From NCBI GenBank assembly GCA_041395105.1, contig JAWLBB010000007.1, positions 62,001 to 126,000 of the forward strand: a stretch of DNA of 64,000 nucleotides, in the 5' to 3' direction. The notes under the pieces were generated by a model. It made no database searches. It was given only the letters and a program-made list of their open reading frames with translations, and was not told the origin of the DNA. Positions 47,860 through 55,847 of the stretch are shown piece after piece. How positions within the stretch are numbered: the stretch's first letter is position 1; the number at the start of each line of letters is the position of its first letter. The translations under genes were made by a program, and so were the position numbers. The stretch comes from Opitutaceae bacterium (GTDB lineage: Bacteria > Verrucomicrobiota > Verrucomicrobiia > Opitutales > Opitutaceae).

Positions 47860-50697
47860 TCAATTCATCAGGATCAGCCGGATTGAATCGAGGCGAAGCC
47901 GGGCCTTGGTGATCGCTTTGAGTGTCTCGTTCAGCTGGCTCCGGGCCAGGGTGATTTCCTCGGGCCGAACGTGATCGTTGATCTTCCTCAGATCGATCAA
48001 TCGCTGGAGTTCCGTCCCGAGGGCCTCGACGGCGATCTTGCCGGCCTCCACCTTTCGGTGCTCGGCTTCCTTTTCAGCGGCTCGCGTGGTTGCCCCGAGC
48101 AGGGATTTCATCACTTCAAGATTGAGCCCCCCGGAATCAAGCAGTTGACGGAGGGCCGGTTCGGTTCCGGACTCTGTGGTTTCGGGGAGCCTGAACCCGG
48201 TGCTCAGGTCATTGCCCCGGATATCCACCACGACACGCACGGGGGTCGGGGGAAGAAACCGTTCAACGTGCCACTGGACTCTCGAAACGGACTCATGCTG
48301 GTAGATCGCCTCGAGCAAGATGTTTGGCTCGGTCGATTTCGCCGTGCAGAAACAGACCGTACCGGTGGGCGAGTTGAGGAGGAGATCGAGCGTATCCTGG
48401 AGAATGCGGTGATCCGACGTGAGGAAGGTGATGTCCTCGCGTTGGATGGCCCGCGTCCGATCGAAGGTGGCCAGCGTGCCTTCCCGGGGCAGTGAGGGGA
48501 AAGCCTCGACGTAGGCGTGACTCGGGTCGAGAAAAACGTCGCCGTCCTCATGCTCGACGATGCGGACACCGAAATGCTCCATCAGTTCGAAGAGGAGATC
48601 GCGGAGCCGCGGGTCGCGGTCGGCCTGGCGGACCTGCCCGATGACCGCCTCGGCGATCTCCGGATTGAACGAATTGAGTTCGAGCAGGCGGTCGCGTCCC
48701 TCCTGCATACGTTTGGTCAGGGCTTTCCGGAACCGGATCGTCTCTGTGATCAGACGTTCCCCCGCAACCTGACCCCTCGGCCGCTGATGCGCCTTCGCAT
48801 CAAGGGCAAAACCGATGACCCGATCGCGAAAGGCGGCTTCGTATTCGGTCCCGCTGTGGATGAGGGTCTCAAAGGCGTCGAGGCCCTGATGATACCAGTC
48901 CTGAATGTACTCCTGCGCACTCCCCTTGAGGTAGGGGAAGTGAATGCGGATGGTGCGGGTCTGGCCGATGCGGTCGAGTCGGCCGATGCGCTGTTCGAGA
49001 AGCCCGGGATTCATCGGCAGATCGAAGAGGACGAGGTGATGGGCAAACTGGAAATTGCGTCCCTCGCTGCCGATCTCCGAGCTGATCAACAGCCGGGCGC
49101 CATCGGGTTCGGCGAACCAGGCGGCCTGGCGGTCCCGGCTGACCAGCGGCTGTTCCTCATGGAAGAGGGCAATCTTCAGATTCGTAACCTCCTTGATTGC
49201 GCTCTCGAGGGCCATCGCCTTGCGTCGGGAGTGGCAGATCAGCAGCACCTTGTCTTCCTTGAGTTCCTTGAGGAGGCCGACCAGCCAGTCAATGCGGGGG
49301 TCGTCGGAGAAGGAATAGCGGATGTCGGATTCGTGCCCGGTGGCCTCGGCTTCGAATTCGCGGTTCATCCGCTTGATCAGAGTCGGTGAAGGGTTGTCGA
49401 TCGGGGCGGGCGAATAGGCACGCTTGGGGAATCCCGTCATGGCGGTTCGGGTATTGCGAAAGACAACCCGGCCGGTGCCATGCTCGTCGAGAAGCGAACG
49501 CAGCAGGGCGTTCTTCGCCTCGGCCTTGCCGTTCTTCATTTCGTCCAGAAGCCGGCCGAGGCGCTTTTCGTCGCCTTTGAAAATGCGTTTGAGATCCTTC
49601 TGGTCGGCGGCCGTCAGTTTTTCCGCTTCGAGGATACGGCCCACTATCTTGGCGACCGGGGCGTAGTTCTTGGCTTCATTCAGGTAGGTCTCCAGATCCC
49701 CGTAACGGTCCGGATCCAGCAAACGAAGGCGGGCAAAGTGGCCGGTCATTCCGAGCTGGGTCGGAGTGGCGGTGAGAAGAAGCAAACCGAGGGCCTTGGA
49801 TGCCAGTTGATCTACAAGGTCGTATTCCGGGCTCGATCTTTCAGGGGTCCAGTCCAGATGGTGGGCTTCGTCGACCACGACCATGTCCCAGTCACCCTCG
49901 AGGATCTGTGCCCGCCGGATCTCGTTTCCGGCCGGAAAGGCAATGCTGCACAGTGCCAGTTGTTCATCGAGGAAAGGATTGCTGTCGGGAAGGCTGTGCT
50001 CGAGCGAATGACACCGCTCCTCGTCGAAGATGCTGAACCAGAGATTGAACCGCCTGAGCAGTTCCACAAACCATTGATGGACGAGCGGCTCCGGCACGAG
50101 AATGAGGATCCGTCGGATCATGCCGGTCGCGAGGAGTCTCTGGAGGATGAGGCAGGCTTCGATGGTCTTGCCCAGTCCGACTTCATCGGCCAGGAGGACA
50201 CGGGGGATTTGCCGGGAAGCGACTTCGTTCAGGATATAGAATTGGTGGGGGATCAGGTCGATGCGGCCGCCGAGGTAACCGCGGACGGGGGATTGACGGA
50301 AGGCCGCCTGGCCCTCGAGGCAGCGGGTCCGCAGATCAAAGACCTCCAGCGGATCCATCTGGCCCTGCATCAGGCGCTCAAGGGGGCCGTTGGCGAGATT
50401 CTGATCGGAAATGGCATCTTCCCGGACTCTCATCCCATTGCCGAGGTAGACCAGGAGTCCGTCGACTTCCTCGATGGACTCGATCACGAGCAACGCACCT
50501 TCGGTCGTCCGGATGGTTTCGCCGGCCCGGAACCGGACCCGCTTGAGAATCGGCGTGCCGGGAGCGTAGAGCCGCTTTTCCCCGGAGCCCGGAAAATCGA
50601 TGCCAATCTGGTGACGCCCGATGCTGACAACGATGCCGAGGCCGAGTTCGGGCTCGGTCTCGCTGACGCAGCGCTGGCCGACAAGATTCAAAGACAT
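47860..50697 (-). CDS. rapA: RapA-like SNF2/DEAD family helicase
   Basis: A 945-residue Swi2/Snf2 ATPase. It has an N-terminal beta-rich domain (RCVSETEPELGLGIVVSIGR), Walker A LLADEVGLGKTIEACLILQ (~168), DEAH VVVDEAHHLDWTPE (~277), motif III LLTATPTQLGM and a C-terminal helicase lobe (LLICHSRRKAM, LFDLPMNPGLLEQRIGRLDR). The overall order and the ~950 residue length match RapA, which recycles RNA polymerase by binding core and backtracking stalled complexes. Other long SNF2 proteins of prophage or defence systems can resemble it, but no such genes are adjacent. It is 23 bases upstream of the sialidase gene on the same strand, probably by chance. Monocistronic initiation at ATG 50697 is likely. 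Confidence 0.85.
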   Translation of the reverse strand: MSLNLVGQRCVSETEPELGLGIVVSIGRHQIGIDFPGSGEKRLYAPGTPILKRVRFRAGETIRTTEGALLVIESIEEVDGLLVYLGNGMRVREDAISDQNLANGPLERLMQGQMDPLEVFDLRTRCLEGQAAFRQSPVRGYLGGRIDLIPHQFYILNEVASRQIPRVLLADEVGLGKTIEACLILQRLLATGMIRRILILVPEPLVHQWFVELLRRFNLWFSIFDEERCHSLEHSLPDSNPFLDEQLALCSIAFPAGNEIRRAQILEGDWDMVVVDEAHHLDWTPERSSPEYDLVDQLASKALGLLLLTATPTQLGMTGHFARLRLLDPDRYGDLETYLNEAKNYAPVAKIVGRILEAEKLTAADQKDLKRIFKGDEKRLGRLLDEMKNGKAEAKNALLRSLLDEHGTGRVVFRNTRTAMTGFPKRAYSPAPIDNPSPTLIKRMNREFEAEATGHESDIRYSFSDDPRIDWLVGLLKELKEDKVLLICHSRRKAMALESAIKEVTNLKIALFHEEQPLVSRDRQAAWFAEPDGARLLISSEIGSEGRNFQFAHHLVLFDLPMNPGLLEQRIGRLDRIGQTRTIRIHFPYLKGSAQEYIQDWYHQGLDAFETLIHSGTEYEAAFRDRVIGFALDAKAHQRPRGQVAGERLITETIRFRKALTKRMQEGRDRLLELNSFNPEIAEAVIGQVRQADRDPRLRDLLFELMEHFGVRIVEHEDGDVFLDPSHAYVEAFPSLPREGTLATFDRTRAIQREDITFLTSDHRILQDTLDLLLNSPTGTVCFCTAKSTEPNILLEAIYQHESVSRVQWHVERFLPPTPVRVVVDIRGNDLSTGFRLPETTESGTEPALRQLLDSGGLNLEVMKSLLGATTRAAEKEAEHRKVEAGKIAVEALGTELQRLIDLRKINDHVRPEEITLARSQLNETLKAITKARLRLDSIRLILMN

Positions 50698-50873
50698 GCC
50701 TGATTGAACCCTTCTCTGGTCCCCTCCGTCAATGCCGGGGACGAGGAGGGAAGGTGGTTTGCGGATTCCGGCGCCGGGTGACCCGGCGCGAGCGAGATTG
50801 TCGGGCCGCGGTCGCCGGTTCGATTTGGTTACTCATTGACCACTGCGTGCGTCCCCAGCAATTCCCGTCCTGG

Positions 50874-51638
50874 TCATCCTTCGTCCTCGACCTTGGGCCA
50901 GTACTTTTCTAGGAGTCGGTTTGCTTCGCGTTGCACCTTCTTGTTGGGATCGTCTCGGGAAACCACGGTCAGCCAGTCCTTGAGGTCCGGATCGGGGAGA
51001 TACCCGGAGAGGGAATCGATCGCTTCTGCCCTGACCTTTGCGTTGTCGCTGGTGGACGACGCAATCATCAGGGTGTCGAGGAACTCCGGGGTGCGGACGT
51101 TATCGAGCCGTCGGATGATTTCCACCCGGGCCTTCTCATTATCGGTTTGGTTGAAGATCTTCACCATCTGGCGGACATCGTCGTCGGTCAGCTGGTCGGA
51201 CGTCCGGAGGATCCTCAGGGCTGCGAGTTGCTCGCGCAGATCGGCATTGGGATCGAAAAGCAGCGATCGGGACCGATCGATGTGGTCCGCTGTCGGAGGC
51301 ATCATCCCGCGGAGGGTCATGGTCCAGCGCACATCTTCCATGGTTTCTCCGATCTCGGCGACCCGCGCCGCGGTGGTGGAATTGACGGAGGTTTCGACCG
51401 GTGGCGGCGGATGGGGCGTTTCAGCCACGAAACCCGGAAGGGGATCTTCCTCGCGGACTGCGGCCAATTTGCCTGTCAGGTCTTCGATCCGCTGCTCGAG
51501 CGCATCGAGTTCCCGCTGGAGTTCGGCTTCCCTGGGTGAGATGGGGGAGGGTTCACCCAGGCGAAGGGACAGGGTCAGGGCGGTTGCCGCTACGAAAAAC
51601 GTGATGATGAGCAGGGTCCTGAAGGTGAACTGCTTCAT
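50874..51638 (-). CDS. Membrane-anchored coiled-coil/HEAT-like protein, unknown function
   Basis: A 254-residue protein with an N-terminal membrane anchor (LLIITFFVAATALTLSL, ~9-25), a charged coiled coil (AELQRELDALEQRIEDLTGKL, ~38-60), a Pro-rich linker and a helical C-terminal half. That half has HEAT-repeat character: LREQLAALRILRTSDQLTDDD, EKARVEIIRRLDNVRTPEFLD, KVRAEAIDSLSGYLPDPDLK and KVQREANRLLEKYWP. Such proteins commonly act as scaffolds. No family or neighbour gives a more precise role. It stands alone, with 175 bases to rapA and 180 bases to yqeY, and no regulatory motif seen. Confidence 0.72.
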   Translation of the reverse strand: MKQFTFRTLLIITFFVAATALTLSLRLGEPSPISPREAELQRELDALEQRIEDLTGKLAAVREEDPLPGFVAETPHPPPPVETSVNSTTAARVAEIGETMEDVRWTMTLRGMMPPTADHIDRSRSLLFDPNADLREQLAALRILRTSDQLTDDDVRQMVKIFNQTDNEKARVEIIRRLDNVRTPEFLDTLMIASSTSDNAKVRAEAIDSLSGYLPDPDLKDWLTVVSRDDPNKKVQREANRLLEKYWPKVEDEG

Positions 51639-51818
51639 GGATATTGCGGAAATCTAGCCGGTCCCGAGGAATTCTCAAGGGTATTGGGCTGCGGCCGACC
51701 GCGATCTGAAAAGCTCCGGAGGATGATTTCTGCGGCCTGATGTGCCGGTTTTCCGTGAGGAGAATGAAGAAAACGGTCCCTTGAACTTGGCGTCCGGCAT
51801 CTGTATGGCTCTTCGTTC

Positions 51819-52268
51819 ATGGCATCCCTCTACGAAAAACTCCGTGCGGACATCATCCTGGCCGTCAAGGCCCGCGACTCGGGTCAGGCCCTGATTCTGC
51901 GCTCAGCTGACGCCGCCGTTCAGCGGGCTTCCCTCGATCAGAATGTGCCGATCGACGACGAGCTGGTGATCGCGACGCTGCGCAAGGCGGTCAAGAACCT
52001 GGCGGCGGCCAACCTCGATTTCGAAAAGGGCAATCGTGAAGACCTCATTTCGGCCAATCTCCATGAGATCGAAGTGCTTGAGACCTATCTGCCGCAGTTG
52101 ATCACAGGCGATCGCCTTCAGGCCATCATTGATCGTGTCCTGGCAGAGACGGGGGCGACTTCCCGAAAGGAGATGGGGCGGGTCATCGGTGCAATCAAGA
52201 AACACCCGGACGCCGCCCTTATCGATTTTGGAGAGGTCAGCAAGGCACTGCAGGGCAGACTGGCCTGA
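51819..52268 (+). CDS. GatB/YqeY domain protein
   Basis: A 149-residue protein. SLYEKLRADIILAVKARDSGQ opens the YqeY domain, and the central LRKAVKNLAAANLDFEKGNRED with LHEIEVLETYLPQ and MGRVIGAIKKHP are the usual features. It resembles the tRNA-binding tail domain of the amidotransferase subunit GatB, but stands alone as YqeY does. YqeY is widely conserved and its exact function is uncertain. The ATG at 51819 is the natural start. It converges with the DUF3108 gene, 23 bases between stops. Confidence 0.92.
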   Translation: MASLYEKLRADIILAVKARDSGQALILRSADAAVQRASLDQNVPIDDELVIATLRKAVKNLAAANLDFEKGNREDLISANLHEIEVLETYLPQLITGDRLQAIIDRVLAETGATSRKEMGRVIGAIKKHPDAALIDFGEVSKALQGRLA

Positions 52269-52291
52269 TCCCTGGCGCGGCCCGTTCAGTT

Positions 52292-53140
52292 CTAGCGGGA
52301 TTTCCCGCGGGCCTCGCCCTCGGGCGGTTCGTAGCGGTCGAGGCGCAGGCGGGCGGTCCCGAACCCGAGGTTGACGTCGGCGCGAATCGGGAGGCGATGG
52401 GGGTCATTGGTGATCCAGAGGGTGACGCCTCCTCCCCGGGCGAAGATTCCGGTGGGCTTGTCCATTCTGGGCTTCAGAATGAAACAGGAGACCCGTCCCA
52501 ACGCCGTCTTGATCTCTTCGATTCCGGTGACGTCGACATGAACGAAGTAGAATTTCCCTCCTCCCTGGACGAAGATGGGAAAGGTGCTCCCGGGCTGCAG
52601 CGGGAGACCGCGCATCTGGAAGACCGCCGACATATAGTCGAGAACCGGGGACATCGGCAGGGGCTGGACGTAGGAGGCCTCGGTCTTGATCTCATCGTTG
52701 TGGCGGACCACCCCGTTTTCGTAATCGATTTGGGTCAGGGATTTGTTGTCGTCCTTGCCGGAGCGTCCCACCAGGCGGGACGAGAGGAGGGTCCAGGCCC
52801 TTGGATCGAGCAGGGTGTCGGTCCGGGTGTCCGCCGGATAGATGGCGCGAATGATGCCTTTGGTTGACGCGAGGCTGACGATGTGAAAGACGCCTTGATT
52901 TTCCTCAACGCCTTCGCCGGTGGTGACTATGATTTTCGCAATGTCCGAGAAGATGCCCCAGCCGCCGTGGAACTCGAGACGCTCGCCGGGCACGAAGCCG
53001 GCGCCGCGCTCTTCGGGCGGCAGGAAGGCCGGCATGGGGACACCGTCATCCACCCCTCCGATTTCGAGCTCGGCGCGGGTCACAGGACCGAAAAGGACGG
53101 CGAGAAACGGGATCAGGAGTATGAGCCTGCGCAGAGACAT
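52292..53140 (-). CDS. Secreted DUF3108 domain protein
   Basis: A 282-residue protein with a signal peptide (LRRLILLIPFLAVLFGPVTRA). The mature part shows the DUF3108 pattern: FVPGERLEFHGGWGIFSDIAK (N-terminal beta), HIVSLASTKGIIRAIYPADT (strand and turn), NDEIKTEASYVQPLPMSPVL, FYFVHVDVTGIEEIKTALG, CFILKPRMDKPTGIFARGGG and WITNDPHRLPIRADV. The family folds as an antiparallel beta structure like LolA-type proteins. Role in cell envelope maintenance is a guess. The last ~20 residues are low complexity. Confidence 0.85.
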   Translation of the reverse strand: MSLRRLILLIPFLAVLFGPVTRAELEIGGVDDGVPMPAFLPPEERGAGFVPGERLEFHGGWGIFSDIAKIIVTTGEGVEENQGVFHIVSLASTKGIIRAIYPADTRTDTLLDPRAWTLLSSRLVGRSGKDDNKSLTQIDYENGVVRHNDEIKTEASYVQPLPMSPVLDYMSAVFQMRGLPLQPGSTFPIFVQGGGKFYFVHVDVTGIEEIKTALGRVSCFILKPRMDKPTGIFARGGGVTLWITNDPHRLPIRADVNLGFGTARLRLDRYEPPEGEARGKSR

Positions 53141-53463
53141 GGTGGGGAATGAGACACCCGGGAAATGAGTTGGTTCGCTCGAGGATCAACGTAGCGGGAT
53201 TCTTCGCAAGTCCCAACTGAAAGCAGGCATTTGAGCTCAAGCCGGGTTTGGCATGGGGCGAATGACTTTCGGGGCGCGATGGGGAGATTCCCCCATCGCC
53301 TTAGGGGCAATTACTCAGTCCACCCGTACGTGTATATTCGGTGTCTCCCCGTTTGATTACCGATGGAGCGTTGTGCGCTTTACTCCTGGGGAAAATGGGT
53401 GGAAATGGAAGATCGAAGGAAGCGCGTATCAGAAATCGCATCACACACTTGAGGGAAATGAAT
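53141..53463. promoter_or_regulatory. 323-base intergenic region upstream of the PEP-CTERM gene
   Basis: This gap separates the divergent DUF3108 and PEP-CTERM genes. It contains TATATT (53333-53338), a possible -10 box with a poor -35 (TTACTC, 16 bases upstream), and a G/C-symmetrical stretch near 53280-53306 (GGGGAGATTCCCCC...AGGGG). Overlapping frames in the last ~120 bases show no homology. A promoter for the PEP-CTERM gene is expected here, but I cannot place it with confidence. Confidence 0.35.
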
Positions 53464-54180
53464 ATGAATACAAAAACGATCAGAAACGCGGCCATCGCCG
53501 CATCGGTCATCAGTCTGTCTGTCATCAGCACCGCCCAGGCCGCCCTGACGGTCAATGCCATCGGGGAGTCGGCGGTCGCCAATGAACTCCGGTCGATGAC
53601 CAAGACCGATTGGGCCACGGTCAATAACGTCACCATGATGATCCCAACGACCGGGTTCACCTTCCTGCGGGACGACACCAGCGACAACGGCATTCCGTTC
53701 GCCACTTTCGCCACCGGCGGAGCCTCCCTGACGATCGAGGAGATTTTCTCCAGCGCGGGATACACCAATGATCTGCATATCCTGGCGGGGAATACATTCC
53801 TCATGAGCAACAAGCCCCTTGCCAATACCGACGGGGTCCGGATCAGGACGAACACGCCGTCGGAGTCACTTGATCTCGTCTTCCTGACCAATACGGCCGG
53901 CGGGTATGATGCCTCGGCGGCGGGCGACGTGCATCTCTATGACGACGCCAACCTCAGGACCTACGTTTATCGGGATGGCATGGACACCCACTATGTCTGG
54001 ATGTTGGAGGACATCAATTCGCAGTCATCGCGCAATGACCACGACTACAACGACTATGTCTTCTACGCCAAGCTTTCGGCCGTGCCGGAGCCGTCCACCA
54101 TCATCACCGGGATCGCCATCGGTTTCCTCGGGCTGACTGTTCTTCGCCGACGCTTCTCTGAAAAGAAGGCGGTGGCATGA
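53464..54180 (+). CDS. PEP-CTERM sorted exoprotein with DUF4114-like domain
   Basis: A 238-residue exported protein. It has an N-terminal signal peptide (NTKTIRNAAIAASVISLSVISTAQA), a beta-rich mature domain, the Asp-rich DUF4114-like motif NDHDYNDYVFYAKLS near residue 200, and a C-terminal PEP-CTERM signal: VPEPST, a hydrophobic helix (ITGIAIGFLGLTVL) and a basic tail RRRF. PEP-CTERM proteins are processed by an exosortase (XrtA/EpsH type) and associated with exopolysaccharide or matrix. No exosortase is in this window. ATG 53464 has GAGGG 8 bases upstream; the frame can also start at ATG 53458. A terminator follows. Confidence 0.88.
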   Translation: MNTKTIRNAAIAASVISLSVISTAQAALTVNAIGESAVANELRSMTKTDWATVNNVTMMIPTTGFTFLRDDTSDNGIPFATFATGGASLTIEEIFSSAGYTNDLHILAGNTFLMSNKPLANTDGVRIRTNTPSESLDLVFLTNTAGGYDASAAGDVHLYDDANLRTYVYRDGMDTHYVWMLEDINSQSSRNDHDYNDYVFYAKLSAVPEPSTIITGIAIGFLGLTVLRRRFSEKKAVA

Positions 54181-54246
54181 TACGAGGGGATGGGAGATGA
54201 CCGGGACGGTGACCACGCACCGCCCGGCTCTCCCGATCCATGACGG

Positions 54247-54277
54247 GCGGGCAGTGTTGCGCAGGCACACTGCCCGC
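54247..54277 (+). terminator. Hairpin terminator after the PEP-CTERM gene
   Basis: GCGGGCAGTGT (54247-54257) pairs exactly with ACACTGCCCGC (54267-54277) across a 9-base loop and is followed by TTT. It lies 67 bases after the PEP-CTERM stop and fits an intrinsic terminator. Confidence 0.75.
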
Positions 54278-54356
54278 TTTGCTGCCTGCGGATCGGGCGG
54301 TTTCACCGCCTGAAAAATGGAGTCGACTTGGATTCTGGTGCACGGATGATCGGGGA

Positions 54357-54923
54357 ATGAACGGGCGACTCGTGGACAGAAGTCTTTGGGCGAAGGGCCG
54401 GAGACCCGTGGGGGTGGTCCTTTTCTTCATTTCGATGGCTTTCTGCCTGGTGGGGAATGTCACGCAGGGTCGGATTCTCACCTCGGCCGACGGCCTCGTT
54501 TCCGTCGATATGCCGGATGACTGGGGGGCGACCGTCCCGAAGGGCGGTGCGGTTCTCATGCTGATAACGGACGAATCCGAGACGGTGGGCATCACGGTCT
54601 TGCGGGAACCCCTCGCTTCCGGCCAATCGAAGTCCCCGGTGCGTCTGCTCTTCCTGAAACTGGACAATTTCGCCAAGTCCTTTCCGGTGGAGGCGCAGTC
54701 GAATCCGATGCCGCTGTTTGTCGACGGGGAAGAAGCGGCCAGGGCTTCTTTCGTCTCGGAGGTTCGCCAGGCGGACGGAAGCCGACGGAAAACCGGTTTC
54801 GTCTTCACCTGTCTTTCCCGAGGAAATGACCTCTACACGGTTGTCGGGACGGCCCGGGCGGAGGATATGGATGCCTGGCTGCCCATTCTGGATGCGGTGG
54901 CTGACAGTCTCGACATCCGGTGA
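54357..54923 (+). CDS. Secreted or anchored protein of unknown function
   Basis: A 188-residue protein with a hydrophobic N-terminal segment (GVVLFFISMAFCLVGNVTQG, residues ~19-38) after a basic start. The remainder is alpha/beta: LTSADGLVSVDMPDDWGATVP, VLMLITDESETVGITVLREP, a helix FLKLDNFAKSFP and the C-terminal TGFVFTCLSRGNDLYTVVGT, DMDAWLPILDAVADSLD. This strand-helix plan resembles small PsbP/MOG1-like or DcrB-like secreted proteins, but I will not assert the family. The ATG at 54357 was chosen because it precedes the hydrophobic segment. It is the first of three plus-strand genes ending with the solute-binding protein. Confidence 0.6.
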   Translation: MNGRLVDRSLWAKGRRPVGVVLFFISMAFCLVGNVTQGRILTSADGLVSVDMPDDWGATVPKGGAVLMLITDESETVGITVLREPLASGQSKSPVRLLFLKLDNFAKSFPVEAQSNPMPLFVDGEEAARASFVSEVRQADGSRRKTGFVFTCLSRGNDLYTVVGTARAEDMDAWLPILDAVADSLDIR

Positions 54924-54962
54924 GTGTCGGCGGGGATCGGTGATCCGTAGTTGCTCCGTCAA

Positions 54963-55847
54963 ATGATACTCTCATCATGTGAATCGATGGTGAGATCGCC
55001 CCTCTTGAGTCTGTTCGTCAGGTCATCCCTGATAACCGCTACCCTGGTCGGTGCCCTGAGTTGCCGGTTAATGGGGGCCGGGGAGGAGAGGGGCGCGGAC
55101 GAAATCATGAAGGCGGCCTGGGAAAGTGCGGCCACCTTTTTCCCGAATGAATCGCTGCTGGGGTTTGGGGAACTGGGCGGTGGACTTGAGGAGGGTCCGC
55201 GGGAGGCCCGTTTCGGCTATGCGGTCGCTCTGCTCTCGGCCAATCCCGCAACCAGGGAACAACTCGATCTGGCGGAGAGCATCTTCCTTTCGCTGGCCGA
55301 GTCCGGGGACGATGAGTTGGGTCTGGGATCCCGATTCCTCCTGGGGCGGATCCACCAGATCTATCGAAGTCCGATGGAGCCGGAAGAGGCCGCCCGTCAT
55401 TTTCAGCTCCTGATCGACGAACATCCGGAATCGCGCTGGGCGCAGATGAGTCTGGTCAAGCTGGGTCTGCTCATCGTCTACTCCCTTCCCGATGCCGGGG
55501 CACCGGCCGAAAGGTTGGCGGCCGCCGGTGAGCTTCTGGCCAAGGCGACAGGAAGAGATGCCAGACGGGACCTTCATCTGCTCATGGCGAGCGCTCACTT
55601 TCATTACAAACTCGAGGATACCGGAGCGCTCCCCCACCTTGTCGCCGCGGAGGAAGAGGGTGTCCTGGATATCGGGTCACGAGCGGATGTCCTGGTGCGG
55701 ATCGGCGAGCTTTATGTCCTTGCCGGGCAACCGGGAAACGCGGTGCCCTATTACCGGCGTTTCGTGTCGGAATACTACGGCGATCAACGTCGTTACGCGG
55801 TGCAGAAGAAGATTGAGGCAATCACCGGCGAGGAGGAGACGGACTGA
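54963..55847 (+). CDS. Exported TPR-like protein
   Basis: A 294-residue protein with an N-terminal hydrophobic stretch (SLFVRSSLITATLVGALSCRL). The rest is alpha-helical with tetratricopeptide-like repeats: ARFGYAVALLSANPATREQ, GSRFLLGRIHQIYRSPMEPEEA, ARHFQLLIDEHPESRW, LLMASAHFHYKLEDTGALPHL and VLVRIGELYVLAGQPGNAVPYY. TPR proteins on the periplasmic side often serve as binding scaffolds. The stop overlaps the start of the solute-binding protein (TGATGA), so the two are produced together. ATGs at 54963 and 54987 are both possible starts; neither has a clear ribosome site. Confidence 0.72.
   Translation: MILSSCESMVRSPLLSLFVRSSLITATLVGALSCRLMGAGEERGADEIMKAAWESAATFFPNESLLGFGELGGGLEEGPREARFGYAVALLSANPATREQLDLAESIFLSLAESGDDELGLGSRFLLGRIHQIYRSPMEPEEAARHFQLLIDEHPESRWAQMSLVKLGLLIVYSLPDAGAPAERLAAAGELLAKATGRDARRDLHLLMASAHFHYKLEDTGALPHLVAAEEEGVLDIGSRADVLVRIGELYVLAGQPGNAVPYYRRFVSEYYGDQRRYAVQKKIEAITGEEETD

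Noticed and set aside
49480..50703. Plus-strand frame of about 407 codons opposite the RapA-like gene
   Set aside because: Antisense shadow of a gene with intact helicase motifs; no family features.
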